This document shows positions 49,160 to 57,603 of a DNA stretch of 64,000 nt, piece after piece (position 1 is the stretch's first letter; each line of letters begins with the position of its first letter). The stretch spans positions 124,001 through 188,000 of the forward strand of contig NZ_JBHYFK010000003.1 in NCBI RefSeq assembly GCF_051859565.1. Reading direction: 5' to 3'. The stretch is from Glycocaulis sp051859565. GTDB lineage: Bacteria; Pseudomonadota; Alphaproteobacteria; Caulobacterales; Maricaulaceae. Position numbers and translations under genes: made by a program. Under the pieces are notes generated by a model. That model was not told where the DNA came from. It did no database searches and saw only the letters and a program-made list of their open reading frames with translations.

Positions 49160-49513
49160 TCACTGCCTAAGTTGGAGAGCCATTGCGACGCGGACAGGGC
49201 GACCCTGTCCGCCCGCCGGCGCTGCGATCCATGCCTCGAGTTTCTGCCCGCAGGCGAGTAGCGGTTCCACTTCCGCCACGTCCTCAGGATGGAGCTGGCC
49301 GATCCTCTGCCCACCGCACCATGCCTCCAGGGCTTTCCCCTCGCCGGTGGGCCGGCGAAGCCGTATCCGCTGGTCCGGCTTCAGGACCGGACGGCGCCCC
49401 TTCAGGCAGTAATGGCGTGAGCGGGGCAACTCGGCGACCATGAGCGGCACCGGGCGGACACGGATGGTCCGGCTGCGTAGACCCAGCAGACGGGCAAGGC
49501 TGACAGGTAGCAT
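49160..49513 (-). CDS. HIRAN-like domain protein
   Basis: A 117-residue protein whose middle (PLMVAELPRSRHYCLKG, LRRPTGEGKALEAWCGGQRIGQL, EVEPLLACGQKLEAWI) resembles a HIRAN domain, a small beta-rich DNA-end-binding fold. The match is by eye and moderate. ATG 49513 has GGAG six bases upstream; an ATG four codons earlier lacks one. EcfG-type promoter at 49544. Its presence near Ku/LigD genes in the same regulon would suit a DNA damage role (inference). Confidence 0.6.
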   Translation of the reverse strand: MLPVSLARLLGLRSRTIRVRPVPLMVAELPRSRHYCLKGRRPVLKPDQRIRLRRPTGEGKALEAWCGGQRIGQLHPEDVAEVEPLLACGQKLEAWIAAPAGGQGRPVRVAMALQLRQ

Positions 49514-49543
49514 GGGCGTCTCCATGTTGTGGTGGCAGACGCT

Positions 49544-49568
49544 AACCGGCAAGCCGGGCCTTGGTTCC
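49544..49568 (-). promoter_or_regulatory. EcfG-type promoter of the HIRAN-like gene
   Basis: Minus strand GGAAC (49568-49564), 16 bp, GGTT (49547-49544), between the aminotransferase stop and ATG 49513. Confidence 0.75.
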
Positions 49569-49577
49569 CGGTATGCT

Positions 49578-50876
49578 TCACATGCTGTCGCGCACGGCGT
49601 GAGCCGCCCGGTCAATCTCTGCGGAGGAGTTGATAATGCTGGGCGTCAGGCGCACCAGAGCGCTCGGATAGGGGGCGACGGATGCCACCACCCCGCGGTC
49701 GCGCAGGCGCGAGACCATTTCAGCTGAGCTCATTCCCTCCACATCAAAGGCGACGATGCCGGAGGAGAGGGCGCTATCGCGCGGCGTTCTGACATCGATC
49801 CTGTCAATGCCCGCCAGCGCCTCCTTCAGCGCGCCCGCAAGTTCATGCGTTCTGGAGGCTACCCGGCTGCGGCCCAGCATGTCGTGAAAATCAAAGGCCT
49901 CTGGCAGCGCCCAGCGATGCTCAAATGCCTTGAAGCCTCCCGGTGTCATGCGGCGGCCATTATTGCCGCCGCGTGGTTCGCGTCGCATGTACCAGGCCGA
50001 GAAGACTTCGCTTTCGTCAAAGCTCGGTATTGTCGGCCGGGTGGCGGCAAGGCCGCGTTCGCTGATCGCCGCCACACCTGTGCCGCGTGGGCCGAACAGC
50101 CATTTGTGGCAGCCGGCCATGAGGAAGTCCGCTCCGGTGTCGGCAAAGCTCTCGGTCTCCACGCCAAACCCGTGCACCGCGTCCAGGCCAAAGAGAACCT
50201 GATCGGCTTCATCCCGGCCTGCATTGATGTCGCTCAGTGCCGAGGCGATCTCGCGCACAGGTATCTTCACGCCGGTACTGGAATGGACCCATGTGAGCGC
50301 CAGCAAGCGGGTTTCGGGCCGGATGCTGGATGTTATGCGCTCGACGATCCGATCAGCACTCACGGCATCGGGGCGGTCAAAGAGCGCGATTCTTCGTATG
50401 GCCGCGCCAGTTCGCTCGGCGGTCTGCTCCAGCGACACGTGAGTGACATAATAATCTTCGTCGGTTGTCAGGACTTCCTGATCCGCTCGGAGCTGCAGGC
50501 TGGTGTAAACAAGCCCCACGCCCATCGTGGTGCTCTCGGTCAGCGCTACGCGGGAGGGATGGACTTCCAGATAATTCGCCGCAGCTTCACGGCTGGCTTC
50601 CGTAAGCCTGGGCCCATGTTCCTCAAGATATTCCACCGGATCGGCGTCAAGGGCTCTTCGATGCCGGGCGATGGCAGCGCGGACCGGAGCCGGGTGAGAC
50701 GCCAGAAGCATCGCGCTCATGTGAACGGTGCCGGGCTCCAGATTGAACAGCGATCGCACATGACTCCAGTTTGAGAGCGGGCCGGTTTCGGCAACCGGCT
50801 GAGCCCGGGCCGGAAGCATGCCCGCGAGCGGTGCCCCGGCGCAAAGGCCCAGCACGCTGCGTCTCGATGGGGTCAT
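49578..50876 (-). CDS. Class V aminotransferase-fold PLP enzyme with Tat-type signal
   Basis: A 432-residue PLP-dependent protein resembling isopenicillin-N-epimerase/class V aminotransferases. The N-terminus TPSRRSVLGLCAGAPLAGML is a twin-arginine signal, so it is probably exported folded. The PLP pocket shows FGLDAVHGFGV (Asp) and AGCHKWLFGPRGTG (Schiff-base Lys). ATG 50876 begins the signal; the longer frame upstream runs over the promoter. The reaction is unknown. Periplasmic class V enzymes of this kind are poorly characterised. Confidence 0.82.
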   Translation of the reverse strand: MTPSRRSVLGLCAGAPLAGMLPARAQPVAETGPLSNWSHVRSLFNLEPGTVHMSAMLLASHPAPVRAAIARHRRALDADPVEYLEEHGPRLTEASREAAANYLEVHPSRVALTESTTMGVGLVYTSLQLRADQEVLTTDEDYYVTHVSLEQTAERTGAAIRRIALFDRPDAVSADRIVERITSSIRPETRLLALTWVHSSTGVKIPVREIASALSDINAGRDEADQVLFGLDAVHGFGVETESFADTGADFLMAGCHKWLFGPRGTGVAAISERGLAATRPTIPSFDESEVFSAWYMRREPRGGNNGRRMTPGGFKAFEHRWALPEAFDFHDMLGRSRVASRTHELAGALKEALAGIDRIDVRTPRDSALSSGIVAFDVEGMSSAEMVSRLRDRGVVASVAPYPSALVRLTPSIINSSAEIDRAAHAVRDSM

Positions 50877-50953
50877 CGGGCGATAACGATTACTGGATTT
50901 GCGATCACGCGTTGCCCCCAAGACAGCCGGTAAATTGAAGTTTCTCCCCCCTT

Positions 50954-50979
50954 GGAACCACGCCTGATCGATTATGGTT
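50954..50979 (+). promoter_or_regulatory. Rightward half of a palindromic EcfG-type site, no assigned gene
   Basis: GGAAC at 50954, 17 bp, GGTT at 50976. It is the mirror image of the leftward promoter of the aminotransferase gene. Downstream to 51165 there is only a 15-codon ATG frame at 51084 with GAGAGG upstream, then the convergent end of the mrp operon. Confidence 0.45.
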
Positions 50980-50981
50980 CC
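50956..50981 (-). promoter_or_regulatory. EcfG-type promoter of the Tat-exported PLP enzyme
   Basis: Minus strand GGAAC (50981-50977), 17 bp, GGTT (50959-50956), 79 bp before ATG 50876. Last EcfG-type site of the island. Confidence 0.68.
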
Positions 50982-51165
50982 CGGTTGCGCGCGCCTTGGA
51001 GCGATGCCGTCCACCACTCCAGATGCACTGAGGGGGCGGATTTTGAAGCCATATAAATCTGGTATCGGGTTGAGAGGCAGAACAATGTTCGCCGTCCCCG
51101 GATTTATTCAAGCCGCGAGGCAGGTCAGGTAATCCGTGGCGGCCCGACCCGCCCGGCAGAACGTA

Positions 51166-52836
51166 TCAAAGTGCGAGCAGTGCAAGCACGAGCACCATGA
51201 CCAGCAGGAGAGCGGGCAGGGCATTTGCCAGCGTTGCCTCTGCCCGGTCCAGCAAAAGCCCGGAGAGGGCCTTCCTGCCGGGCAGGCGGGGTGCTGAGGG
51301 CAGGCGGAGTTCGAGCCCCTGCAGGGCGGTTACGAGCTTGGTCAGGGCCGGTTCGGCTAGCGCCAGCAGATCGCCTTGCGGGGCGGCGGGCAGGGCAAGG
51401 CGTGTGCGCCGTGCCGCCCATACGGCCAGAGTGGCGAGCGCCAGCGGCAGAGCGCCGTTCAGAAGATTGCTCCACTGCCAGACATAGCTCATCGGCAGAC
51501 CGCTCATATCCCACACCGTCCAGGGCAGGATCAGCGCGCCTGCGCCCAGCACGGCCACCGGGATGGACCGCACCAATGGCGCACGCGCCTCGTCAGCGCT
51601 ATCGGGCCTTACGCTCGCCAGAAAGCGGGTCAGCAGCAGGGCGGTGGTGAAGGCGGATGCGGTGATGAGAAGCTCGCTCAATGGCCCCAGAGGCGCTTTC
51701 AGGGCGAGCTTTGCAAGCGCCCCGCCGGTCAGCGGCAATCCGGCGACCGACAGGGCGATGACCGCGAGCACGGCGCGCTGGCGGTAGGCGGCCTTGCCTG
51801 CGCTGGCGCTCATTGCGCCGACACCGAGGAAGAGCGCGCCCTTGGCGAGGCCGTGATGGAGGGCGTAGATCGCGATGGCCGCTATAAGGGCGGCGGTTTC
51901 CAGTCCCGTTGCCAGACCTGCGCCGATAGCGGCCAGTATCAGCCCCATCTGGCTGACGGTGGAGTAGGCGAGGATCGCCTTGGGATCGTCCTGCGTCAGC
52001 CCGTAAAGCGCTGCGCCGAACGCGCCGGCAAAGCCCAGCATGGCGAGGATCGCGCCAGTATGGAGAAGCGTCTCGCCCAGCGGCAGGAAGACCAGCAGGC
52101 CGAAAATGCCCGCTTTCACGATCGCCCCGGACAGGACGGCAGAGGCTGGCACCGGGGCCGCAGGATGAGCCACCGGCAGCCAGACATGGAGCGGTATGAG
52201 ACCGGCCTTGATGCCAAACCCGGTGATCAGGAGGGCGAGGATGAGCGGGCGGTCAGGCGACAGCCAGACCGCATCGACCAGCGCCTCGATGCCGGCCACC
52301 CCGCCTGCAGCCCCCGAAGCGAGGACCAGCCCGGCCAGCAGGGCGGCCTCCCCGATCACGGCCAGTACGATATAGGCGACCCCTGCCTTGAGGGCTTTCT
52401 GGCTGCGGTCATGGATGACCAGCGGGAAACCCATCAGCGAGACGAGCGCGAAGGCGACATAGAAGCTGATCGCGTCAGCGGCGATGAAGACGCCCAGATT
52501 GCCCGCAAGGCAGAGATTCCAGAACAGGGCGAAATTGCCGCCCCGGTCCTTCCCGGCCATGTAGAAGCGCGAATAGAGCCCGGCGGTCAGCCAGAGAAGG
52601 CTGGCCCCGCCCAGGAAGGTCGCGCCGGTCTCGCTCAAGCTGAGCGTCATGCCCAGCACTAGGTCTGGAAGCACCAGCACCTCGCCGCGCGGCGCGAACA
52701 GGGCTGCGGCAAGCCCGGGAAGGGGCGCGAAGATGGCGAGCGTCAGGCTGCGGTCGCGAATGAGCGGCAGCGCGCTGCCCGCCGCCAGCAAAAGGGGCAG
52801 GGCAAGAGCGAGAGGAAGGAGCCAGAGCGCGCTCAT
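51166..52836 (-). CDS. Mrp antiporter subunit, third MrpD/NuoM-like protein
   Basis: A 556-residue proton-translocating subunit with about 14 membrane helices. The conserved TM7-8 block is GFGIKAGLIPLHVWLPVAHPAAPVPASAVLSGAIVKAGIFG, with the key Lys residues, then YSTVSQMGLILAAIGAG. The last 100 residues form a cytosolic segment with one final helix. It is the last gene of the operon, overlapping the previous gene by 4 bp. Closest in style to HyfB/NuoM-like members; exact ion specificity is not readable. Confidence 0.87.
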   Translation of the reverse strand: MSALWLLPLALALPLLLAAGSALPLIRDRSLTLAIFAPLPGLAAALFAPRGEVLVLPDLVLGMTLSLSETGATFLGGASLLWLTAGLYSRFYMAGKDRGGNFALFWNLCLAGNLGVFIAADAISFYVAFALVSLMGFPLVIHDRSQKALKAGVAYIVLAVIGEAALLAGLVLASGAAGGVAGIEALVDAVWLSPDRPLILALLITGFGIKAGLIPLHVWLPVAHPAAPVPASAVLSGAIVKAGIFGLLVFLPLGETLLHTGAILAMLGFAGAFGAALYGLTQDDPKAILAYSTVSQMGLILAAIGAGLATGLETAALIAAIAIYALHHGLAKGALFLGVGAMSASAGKAAYRQRAVLAVIALSVAGLPLTGGALAKLALKAPLGPLSELLITASAFTTALLLTRFLASVRPDSADEARAPLVRSIPVAVLGAGALILPWTVWDMSGLPMSYVWQWSNLLNGALPLALATLAVWAARRTRLALPAAPQGDLLALAEPALTKLVTALQGLELRLPSAPRLPGRKALSGLLLDRAEATLANALPALLLVMVLVLALLAL

Positions 52837-54314
52837 GGCAGATAGATCCGTTCAACGATCAGCGTGGCCCAGCCCAGCGGGCTCAGCTCGAACCCGGCAA
52901 ACAGCCCCGCACCCAGAGCGGCCAGAGCCGTGAAGGCACCGGGCAGGATCAGCAGCCATGTTCTTGTGCTGGCCAGCGTCTCGCGGCTGGGCAATGTGTC
53001 TGCCGAGGGTTTCAGCCAGGCGCGGTAGAGCATGGGCAGGAAATAGGCTGCATTGAGCAGGCTGGAGGCGATAAGTACGCCCACCACCCAGCTGGCGCCG
53101 GACTGGTAGCCGCCAAGGGCGAGATACCATTTGGAGACGAAGCCCGCGACGGGGGGCACCCCGATCATGCCGAGCGCGGCAACGCTGAATGCGGCCATGG
53201 TGATGGGCATGCGCCGCCCGATCCCGTCCATCTGGGCGATGCCGGTAATCCCGGCCCGCTCGGCCAGCACGCCCGCTCCGAAGAAGAGCGTGATCTTCAT
53301 CAGGCCCTGATGGACGAGATGAACCAGCCCGCCAATGACGGCGAACGGCCCGGCAAGGCTGGCTCCCAGCACGATATAGCTGACCTGGCTGACGGTGGAG
53401 TAGGCAAGGCGCTTCTTGATATCGCTCTGGCGCAGGGCCTGCAGCGAGCCGTATATGATGGTGGCAGAGGCCAGGGCCGCAAGCGGTATGCCGAGGCCCA
53501 GTGCCGCGACCGTCTCGATGCCATAGACATCATAGATCACTCGCACCACGCCGAACGCGCCGGCCTTCACCACGGCGACGGCATGAAGCAGGGCGCTTAC
53601 CGGGGCTGGCGCGGCCATGGCGGCTGGTAGCCAGGGATGAAGCGGTATCAGGGCGGTCTTCGCGCCCAGCCCGCCGATCAGCAGGGCGAAGATCACGCTG
53701 GCGCTCAGCGTGGAGAAGCCGGAAAGGTCCGCCCCGTCGGCGAACTCCACAGGGCCCGATCCGCTTTCCAGCCAGACGATTCCGGCCAGCAAAGCCGCGC
53801 TGCCCGCCAGCGTGTAGGCAAGATAGGTGCGCCCTGCCGCCATCGCCTTGGCACTCCCGGTGTGGACGACCAGCGGCCAGGTGGCGAGGGTAAGTATCTC
53901 GTAGAACACGAAGAAGGTGATGAGCGAGCCGGACATGGCGATCCCGCTCGCGGCGACGACGCACAGATTGAAGAAGGCAAAGAAGCGCGCCTGATGGGGC
54001 GTGCCCCTCAGATAGGCAATGGCGTAGAGCGTGGTTGCCACCCACAAAACGGCAGAGAGCGTCACGAACAGGAGCGCGAGCGCATCAAGGCGCAGTACCA
54101 GATCAAGGCCGGGTACGAAGGCGATCCGCCATTCATACTCCGCCCCTGCCGCCACACCTGCCAGCGCATAGGTGACAAGCGCCAGCTTCAGCGCGGCAAA
54201 GCCGATATTCACGCCATTGCGCCAGCCCGCATGACCGGACAGAAGTGCGCTTGCCACAGCCGGGATGAGCGGTGCCAGCACCAGCAGGACCGGGATGAGG
54301 ATGGCCGTGTTCAT
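52833..54314 (-). CDS. mrpD: Mrp antiporter subunit, second MrpD/MrpA-N-like protein
   Basis: A 493-residue NuoL/M/N-family membrane subunit with about 14 helices. The core is GGLGAKTALIPLHPWLPAAMAAPAPVSALLHAVAVVKAGAFGVVRV, the form seen in the N-terminal half of MrpA and in MrpD, followed by YSTVSQVSYIVLGAS and LHLVHQGLMKITLFFGAG-like His helices. It overlaps both neighbours by 4 bp. It may stand in for the missing MrpA proton-channel half. Confidence 0.88.
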   Translation of the reverse strand: MNTAILIPVLLVLAPLIPAVASALLSGHAGWRNGVNIGFAALKLALVTYALAGVAAGAEYEWRIAFVPGLDLVLRLDALALLFVTLSAVLWVATTLYAIAYLRGTPHQARFFAFFNLCVVAASGIAMSGSLITFFVFYEILTLATWPLVVHTGSAKAMAAGRTYLAYTLAGSAALLAGIVWLESGSGPVEFADGADLSGFSTLSASVIFALLIGGLGAKTALIPLHPWLPAAMAAPAPVSALLHAVAVVKAGAFGVVRVIYDVYGIETVAALGLGIPLAALASATIIYGSLQALRQSDIKKRLAYSTVSQVSYIVLGASLAGPFAVIGGLVHLVHQGLMKITLFFGAGVLAERAGITGIAQMDGIGRRMPITMAAFSVAALGMIGVPPVAGFVSKWYLALGGYQSGASWVVGVLIASSLLNAAYFLPMLYRAWLKPSADTLPSRETLASTRTWLLILPGAFTALAALGAGLFAGFELSPLGWATLIVERIYLP

Positions 54315-55786
54315 GGCTCCACCTCCTCCAGCCCGGCTTCACCGGCCTCTGGCAGGCCGGAAACCATGAGCTCATAGGGAGCTGCTGAAAGCAGGCCCAG
54401 CGCCATCGCCGCTATCGCCAGCACGAGCGGTGCCAGTGGCAGCCAGCCATGTGCCAGCGGCGTAATTGCCGGTGTTTCAGTGCCGGCAAACACGCGCGCC
54501 AGCGGACGGAAGAGATAGGCCGCCGCCATCAGCCCGCCTGCGATGATGACCAGCGCATAGGGCCATTGTCCGGACGCCAGCGAGGCGATCAGCATGAGGT
54601 ATTTCGCCATGAAGCCGCCGCTGGGCGGCAGGCCCATCAGCGACACGGCGCACAGGGCAAAGGCGAACGTGGTGACAGGCATGGCTCTGGCTAGGCCGGT
54701 CAGTCCGTCCATCCGTCCATTGCCGCTGGCGTGGATCATCAGCCCAGCAGCGAGGAAGAGCCCCGCCTTGGCAAGCATGTGGGCGCTGGCGTGAAAGCCC
54801 ATCGCGCCCCAGGCACCCGCCGCCCAGGGGGTGATGGCTTCTCCGCCGCCGGCCAGCGGAAAGACAAGAAAGAGATAGCCAAGCTGAGCGACGGTGGAAT
54901 AGGCGATCAGGGCTTTAAGCCCCTCCTGCCTCAGGGCGAGGGCCGAGCCATAAAGTATTGCGGCGGCACCCAGCACCCCGAACCCGGTGATGATGGCAGG
55001 TTGCGTCAGCCCCGGCAGGGCCTCGAACCAGACCCGCAGCAGAATGACGAAGGAGGCTTTCACCACCAGTGCGGAAAGGAGCGCGCTGACCGCTGGCGGT
55101 GCTGCGCCATGGGCGGGCGGCAACCAGCCATGCAAGGGGAAGAGCGCGGTCTTGGCGATCAGCCCTGCCGAGATGAGGGCTGCACCGATGAGGATGCTTG
55201 TACGGGCCTCCGGCGCGCGTTCAGCGATGAGGGAAAGGTCCAGCGTGCCGACGGCGGCAAAGATCAATACCACGCCGAGGAGATAGGCCAGAGAGCCCGC
55301 CAGCGCGATCATCAGATAGTCCATAGCCGCCTTGCGCGAGCCGAAGGCGGCCAGTGCCACCGCACAGATCGATAACAGCTCGATGGCGACGTAGAGATTG
55401 AAGAGGTCGCGGCTGACCAGCACCGCGTTGACCGCAGCCCACAAGCCATAGAAGAGCGGCCAGAAGGTGTAGCTGCGCGTGGTCTCGGCCCGGGTAGTGC
55501 CATAGCTGCCAAGCGCGAAGAGCCCTGTAATGGCGGCGGTAATGGCGCTTGCCAGCATGAGTGCCGCCGCCAGCCCGTCTGCTTCCAGCATGATACCGAG
55601 CGGAACAGGCCAGCCGCCCAGCGCGCCGCCTTCCGGCGCGGTATGGACCGCAATCGCCAGCCATACCGCGAGACCTGTCATCAGTGGCGCTGCCAGCCAG
55701 ATCAGGCGGGGGCCATGGCGCCCGGCCACAAGGCTGGCCAGCATGAAGAGGAGGGGCAGGGCGACGAGCGCAAACAGCAGGTTCAC
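54311..55786 (-). CDS. mrpD: Mrp antiporter subunit D
   Basis: A 491-residue NuoN-like proton-channel subunit. FYGLWAAVNAVLVSRDLFNLYVAIELLSICAVAL is the MrpD TM5 region with the conserved Glu, followed by GLIAKTALFPLHGWLPPAHGAAPPAVSALLSALVVKASF and YSTVAQLGYLFLVFPLAG. It follows mrpC with a 4-bp ATGA overlap, the normal C-D order of Mrp operons. Confidence 0.9.
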   Translation of the reverse strand: MNLLFALVALPLLFMLASLVAGRHGPRLIWLAAPLMTGLAVWLAIAVHTAPEGGALGGWPVPLGIMLEADGLAAALMLASAITAAITGLFALGSYGTTRAETTRSYTFWPLFYGLWAAVNAVLVSRDLFNLYVAIELLSICAVALAAFGSRKAAMDYLMIALAGSLAYLLGVVLIFAAVGTLDLSLIAERAPEARTSILIGAALISAGLIAKTALFPLHGWLPPAHGAAPPAVSALLSALVVKASFVILLRVWFEALPGLTQPAIITGFGVLGAAAILYGSALALRQEGLKALIAYSTVAQLGYLFLVFPLAGGGEAITPWAAGAWGAMGFHASAHMLAKAGLFLAAGLMIHASGNGRMDGLTGLARAMPVTTFAFALCAVSLMGLPPSGGFMAKYLMLIASLASGQWPYALVIIAGGLMAAAYLFRPLARVFAGTETPAITPLAHGWLPLAPLVLAIAAMALGLLSAAPYELMVSGLPEAGEAGLEEVEP

Positions 55787-56100
55787 CGGCCTGCCTCCGC
55801 ATTCTCGTCCTCGTCATCACCGCTCCGGGCGAGCCTGACGGCGAGCGCAGCGGCGAAGGCGGTCAGGGCAAGGGCGACCACGACGCCGGTAATGATCAGG
55901 GCTTGCGGGACCGGATCGACCCCGCCGCCGAAATAACCCGTGCCGCCGAAAAGCAGGAATATCCCGCTGCCGATCACATTGAAGGCGATCAGGCGGCGGA
56001 TCAGCGCGCGGCGCATGATGAAGCCGTAAAACCCCAGCGCAATCAACGCCGCGCCGGTCAGTGCGAACAGGCTGCCACGCTCTGCCAGAAGCTCCATCAT
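55783..56100 (-). CDS. mrpC: Mrp antiporter subunit C
   Basis: A 105-residue NuoK-like protein with three membrane helices (LFALTGAALIALGFYGFI; LIAFNVIGSGIFLLFGGTG; QALIITGVVVALALTAFAAAL). PVPQALIITGVVV is the MrpC/NuoK signature. It overlaps both neighbours by 4 bp. Confidence 0.9.
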   Translation of the reverse strand: MMELLAERGSLFALTGAALIALGFYGFIMRRALIRRLIAFNVIGSGIFLLFGGTGYFGGGVDPVPQALIITGVVVALALTAFAAALAVRLARSGDDEDENAEAGR

Positions 56101-57026
56101 GGCGCCCGCCTTGCCGGACCGGCGATCAGCAGGGCGAGTGTCGCCGCGATGGAAAGGGTGAGTGCATATTCGATGATGAGGATCAGCGTTCGGGCATGGC
56201 CTTCGGGATAGCCGAGGGCGAGGCCTGCCAGTGCGCCTGCCAGCCCCGCGCCCAGAAAGACCAGCGGCCCGGCAAGGACGATGAGGCGCAAAGTAAGGCT
56301 GGAAAGGTGCGGCTCATCGCGCAGGCCCGCCAGCACGATCAGTATCCACACCGCCGCCAGCACGGTGCCTGCCTGAAACGCGCCGCCCGGCTGGTCCGCG
56401 CCGGCCCAGACCAGATAGATCGCGACCAGCAGACCCAGAGGGGGCAGGAGGCGGCCAAAGCTCGCCATCACGCCGTCAGGCAAGGTGGTGTGCCTTGGCC
56501 CCGGTATCCCGCCCCAGAAGCGGGCGGGGGTCAGCGACCAGACGGCGGCCAGAGCTGCGGTCAGCACCAGCGTTTCCAGCAGCGTGTCATAAGCCCTGAA
56601 GCTGAGCAGCACGGCGGTCACCGGATTGCCGAGATCCAGTGCAGGCTGGTTTTCCGCGACCGGGCCGGTCAGCCCGTCATGGCCGGGGAGGGAGAGGATC
56701 GCAAACCCGACCAGAGCGCCGAGCGCGGCGGCGCCCAGCCCTGCCAGGACGCGCACAGGCAGGCTTTTGGTGATCTCGGCCTCCAGCCCGCCCGCATCCT
56801 TCATGCCCTGCCACGCCCCGATCAGCAGGACGCCGGTCACGCCTGCGCCGATGGCCGCTTCGGCAAGCGCGACATCTGCCGCGCCAAGACTGACCCAGGC
56901 GAGCGCGATCAGCACGCCATAGACGATGTAGAAGACGACAGAGCCAAAGAGATTGCGCCCCGCCACAGCCAGACCGGCCGTGCCAAGGATCAGCGCACAC
57001 AGGGCAAGATCGAAGGCCAGGCTCAC
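56097..57026 (-). CDS. mrpB: Fused DUF4040 (MrpA C-terminal/MbhD-like) and MrpB protein
   Basis: A 309-residue membrane protein made of a DUF4040/MbhD-type block (residues about 1-75: IVYGVLIALAWVSLGAADVALAEAAIGAGVTGVLL), which in full Mrp systems is part of MrpA, and an MnhB block (about 175-305: LLPPLGLLVAIYLVWAGADQPGGAFQAGTVLAAVWIL). It starts at GTG 57026 overlapping the mrpG stop (GTGA), with GGAGG upstream; the longer frame upstream is spurious. Confidence 0.87.
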   Translation of the reverse strand: MSLAFDLALCALILGTAGLAVAGRNLFGSVVFYIVYGVLIALAWVSLGAADVALAEAAIGAGVTGVLLIGAWQGMKDAGGLEAEITKSLPVRVLAGLGAAALGALVGFAILSLPGHDGLTGPVAENQPALDLGNPVTAVLLSFRAYDTLLETLVLTAALAAVWSLTPARFWGGIPGPRHTTLPDGVMASFGRLLPPLGLLVAIYLVWAGADQPGGAFQAGTVLAAVWILIVLAGLRDEPHLSSLTLRLIVLAGPLVFLGAGLAGALAGLALGYPEGHARTLILIIEYALTLSIAATLALLIAGPARRAP

Positions 57027-57313
57027 TCGCCGCCCTCCGCCTTGAGGGCTGCACGCGCGACGAGCTGGGCCGCCATGCCGGCTGCAAACAGGGTGAGCAG
57101 CCAGACAAGGGCGAGCTTGCCCGCGATCCAGCCATCGCCCCAGTAAAGGCCCGCCGCGATGACGATGAAGCCAAGGCCCAGATTGTCCGCCTTGGTCAGC
57201 GCATGCAGGCGCGAATGGGTATCGGGAAAGCGCAACAGCCCCACCGTTCCGGCGACATAGAAGAACACGCCGAGCGCCAGCAGGCCCGCAATGAAGCACT
57301 CCATCGCGCTCAT
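57023..57313 (-). CDS. mrpG: Mrp antiporter subunit G
   Basis: A 96-residue protein with three membrane helices. GLLRFPDTHSRLHALTKADNLGLGF is the MnhG/MrpG signature. It overlaps mrpF and the mrpB-type gene by 4 bp each. Confidence 0.92.
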   Translation of the reverse strand: MSAMECFIAGLLALGVFFYVAGTVGLLRFPDTHSRLHALTKADNLGLGFIVIAAGLYWGDGWIAGKLALVWLLTLFAAGMAAQLVARAALKAEGGE

Positions 57314-57603
57314 GGGTTTTCAGCCTCGTCAGCTTCCGGATCGCCTGCGCCTTCGGGCGTGACGGTCTTGACGAAGGCAAGCGCCGCAAAGGCAGCCAGC
57401 AGCGCCAGCACCAGCGCCACGTCCAGAATGGCAGGTTCGCTTCGGGCTGCCGCGATAAGCACGGCAATGCCCACTCCCCCTGAGCCGATGAGCTGTGCGC
57501 TCATCATCCGGTCGGCCCGGCCCGGCCCCCGCCAGGCGCGGATCAGCGCTCCGGCAACCGAGATAAGTACGCACAGGGCGGCGAGCATGAAGAGGTCAGC
57601 CAT
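57310..57603 (-). CDS. mrpF: Mrp antiporter subunit F
   Basis: A 97-residue protein with three membrane helices. RAWRGPGRADRMMSAQLIGSGGVGIAVLI is the MnhF/MrpF core (G-P-x-x-x-D-R). Adjacent ATG codons at 57606 and 57603 are both possible starts. It overlaps the mrpE end by 8 to 11 bp. Confidence 0.88.
   Translation of the reverse strand: MADLFMLAALCVLISVAGALIRAWRGPGRADRMMSAQLIGSGGVGIAVLIAAARSEPAILDVALVLALLAAFAALAFVKTVTPEGAGDPEADEAENP

Noticed and set aside
51376..52662. 428-codon plus-strand frame antisense to the third mrpD-like gene
   Set aside because: Arg/Gln/Gly-rich shadow of a GC-rich membrane protein gene; no ribosome site or domain.
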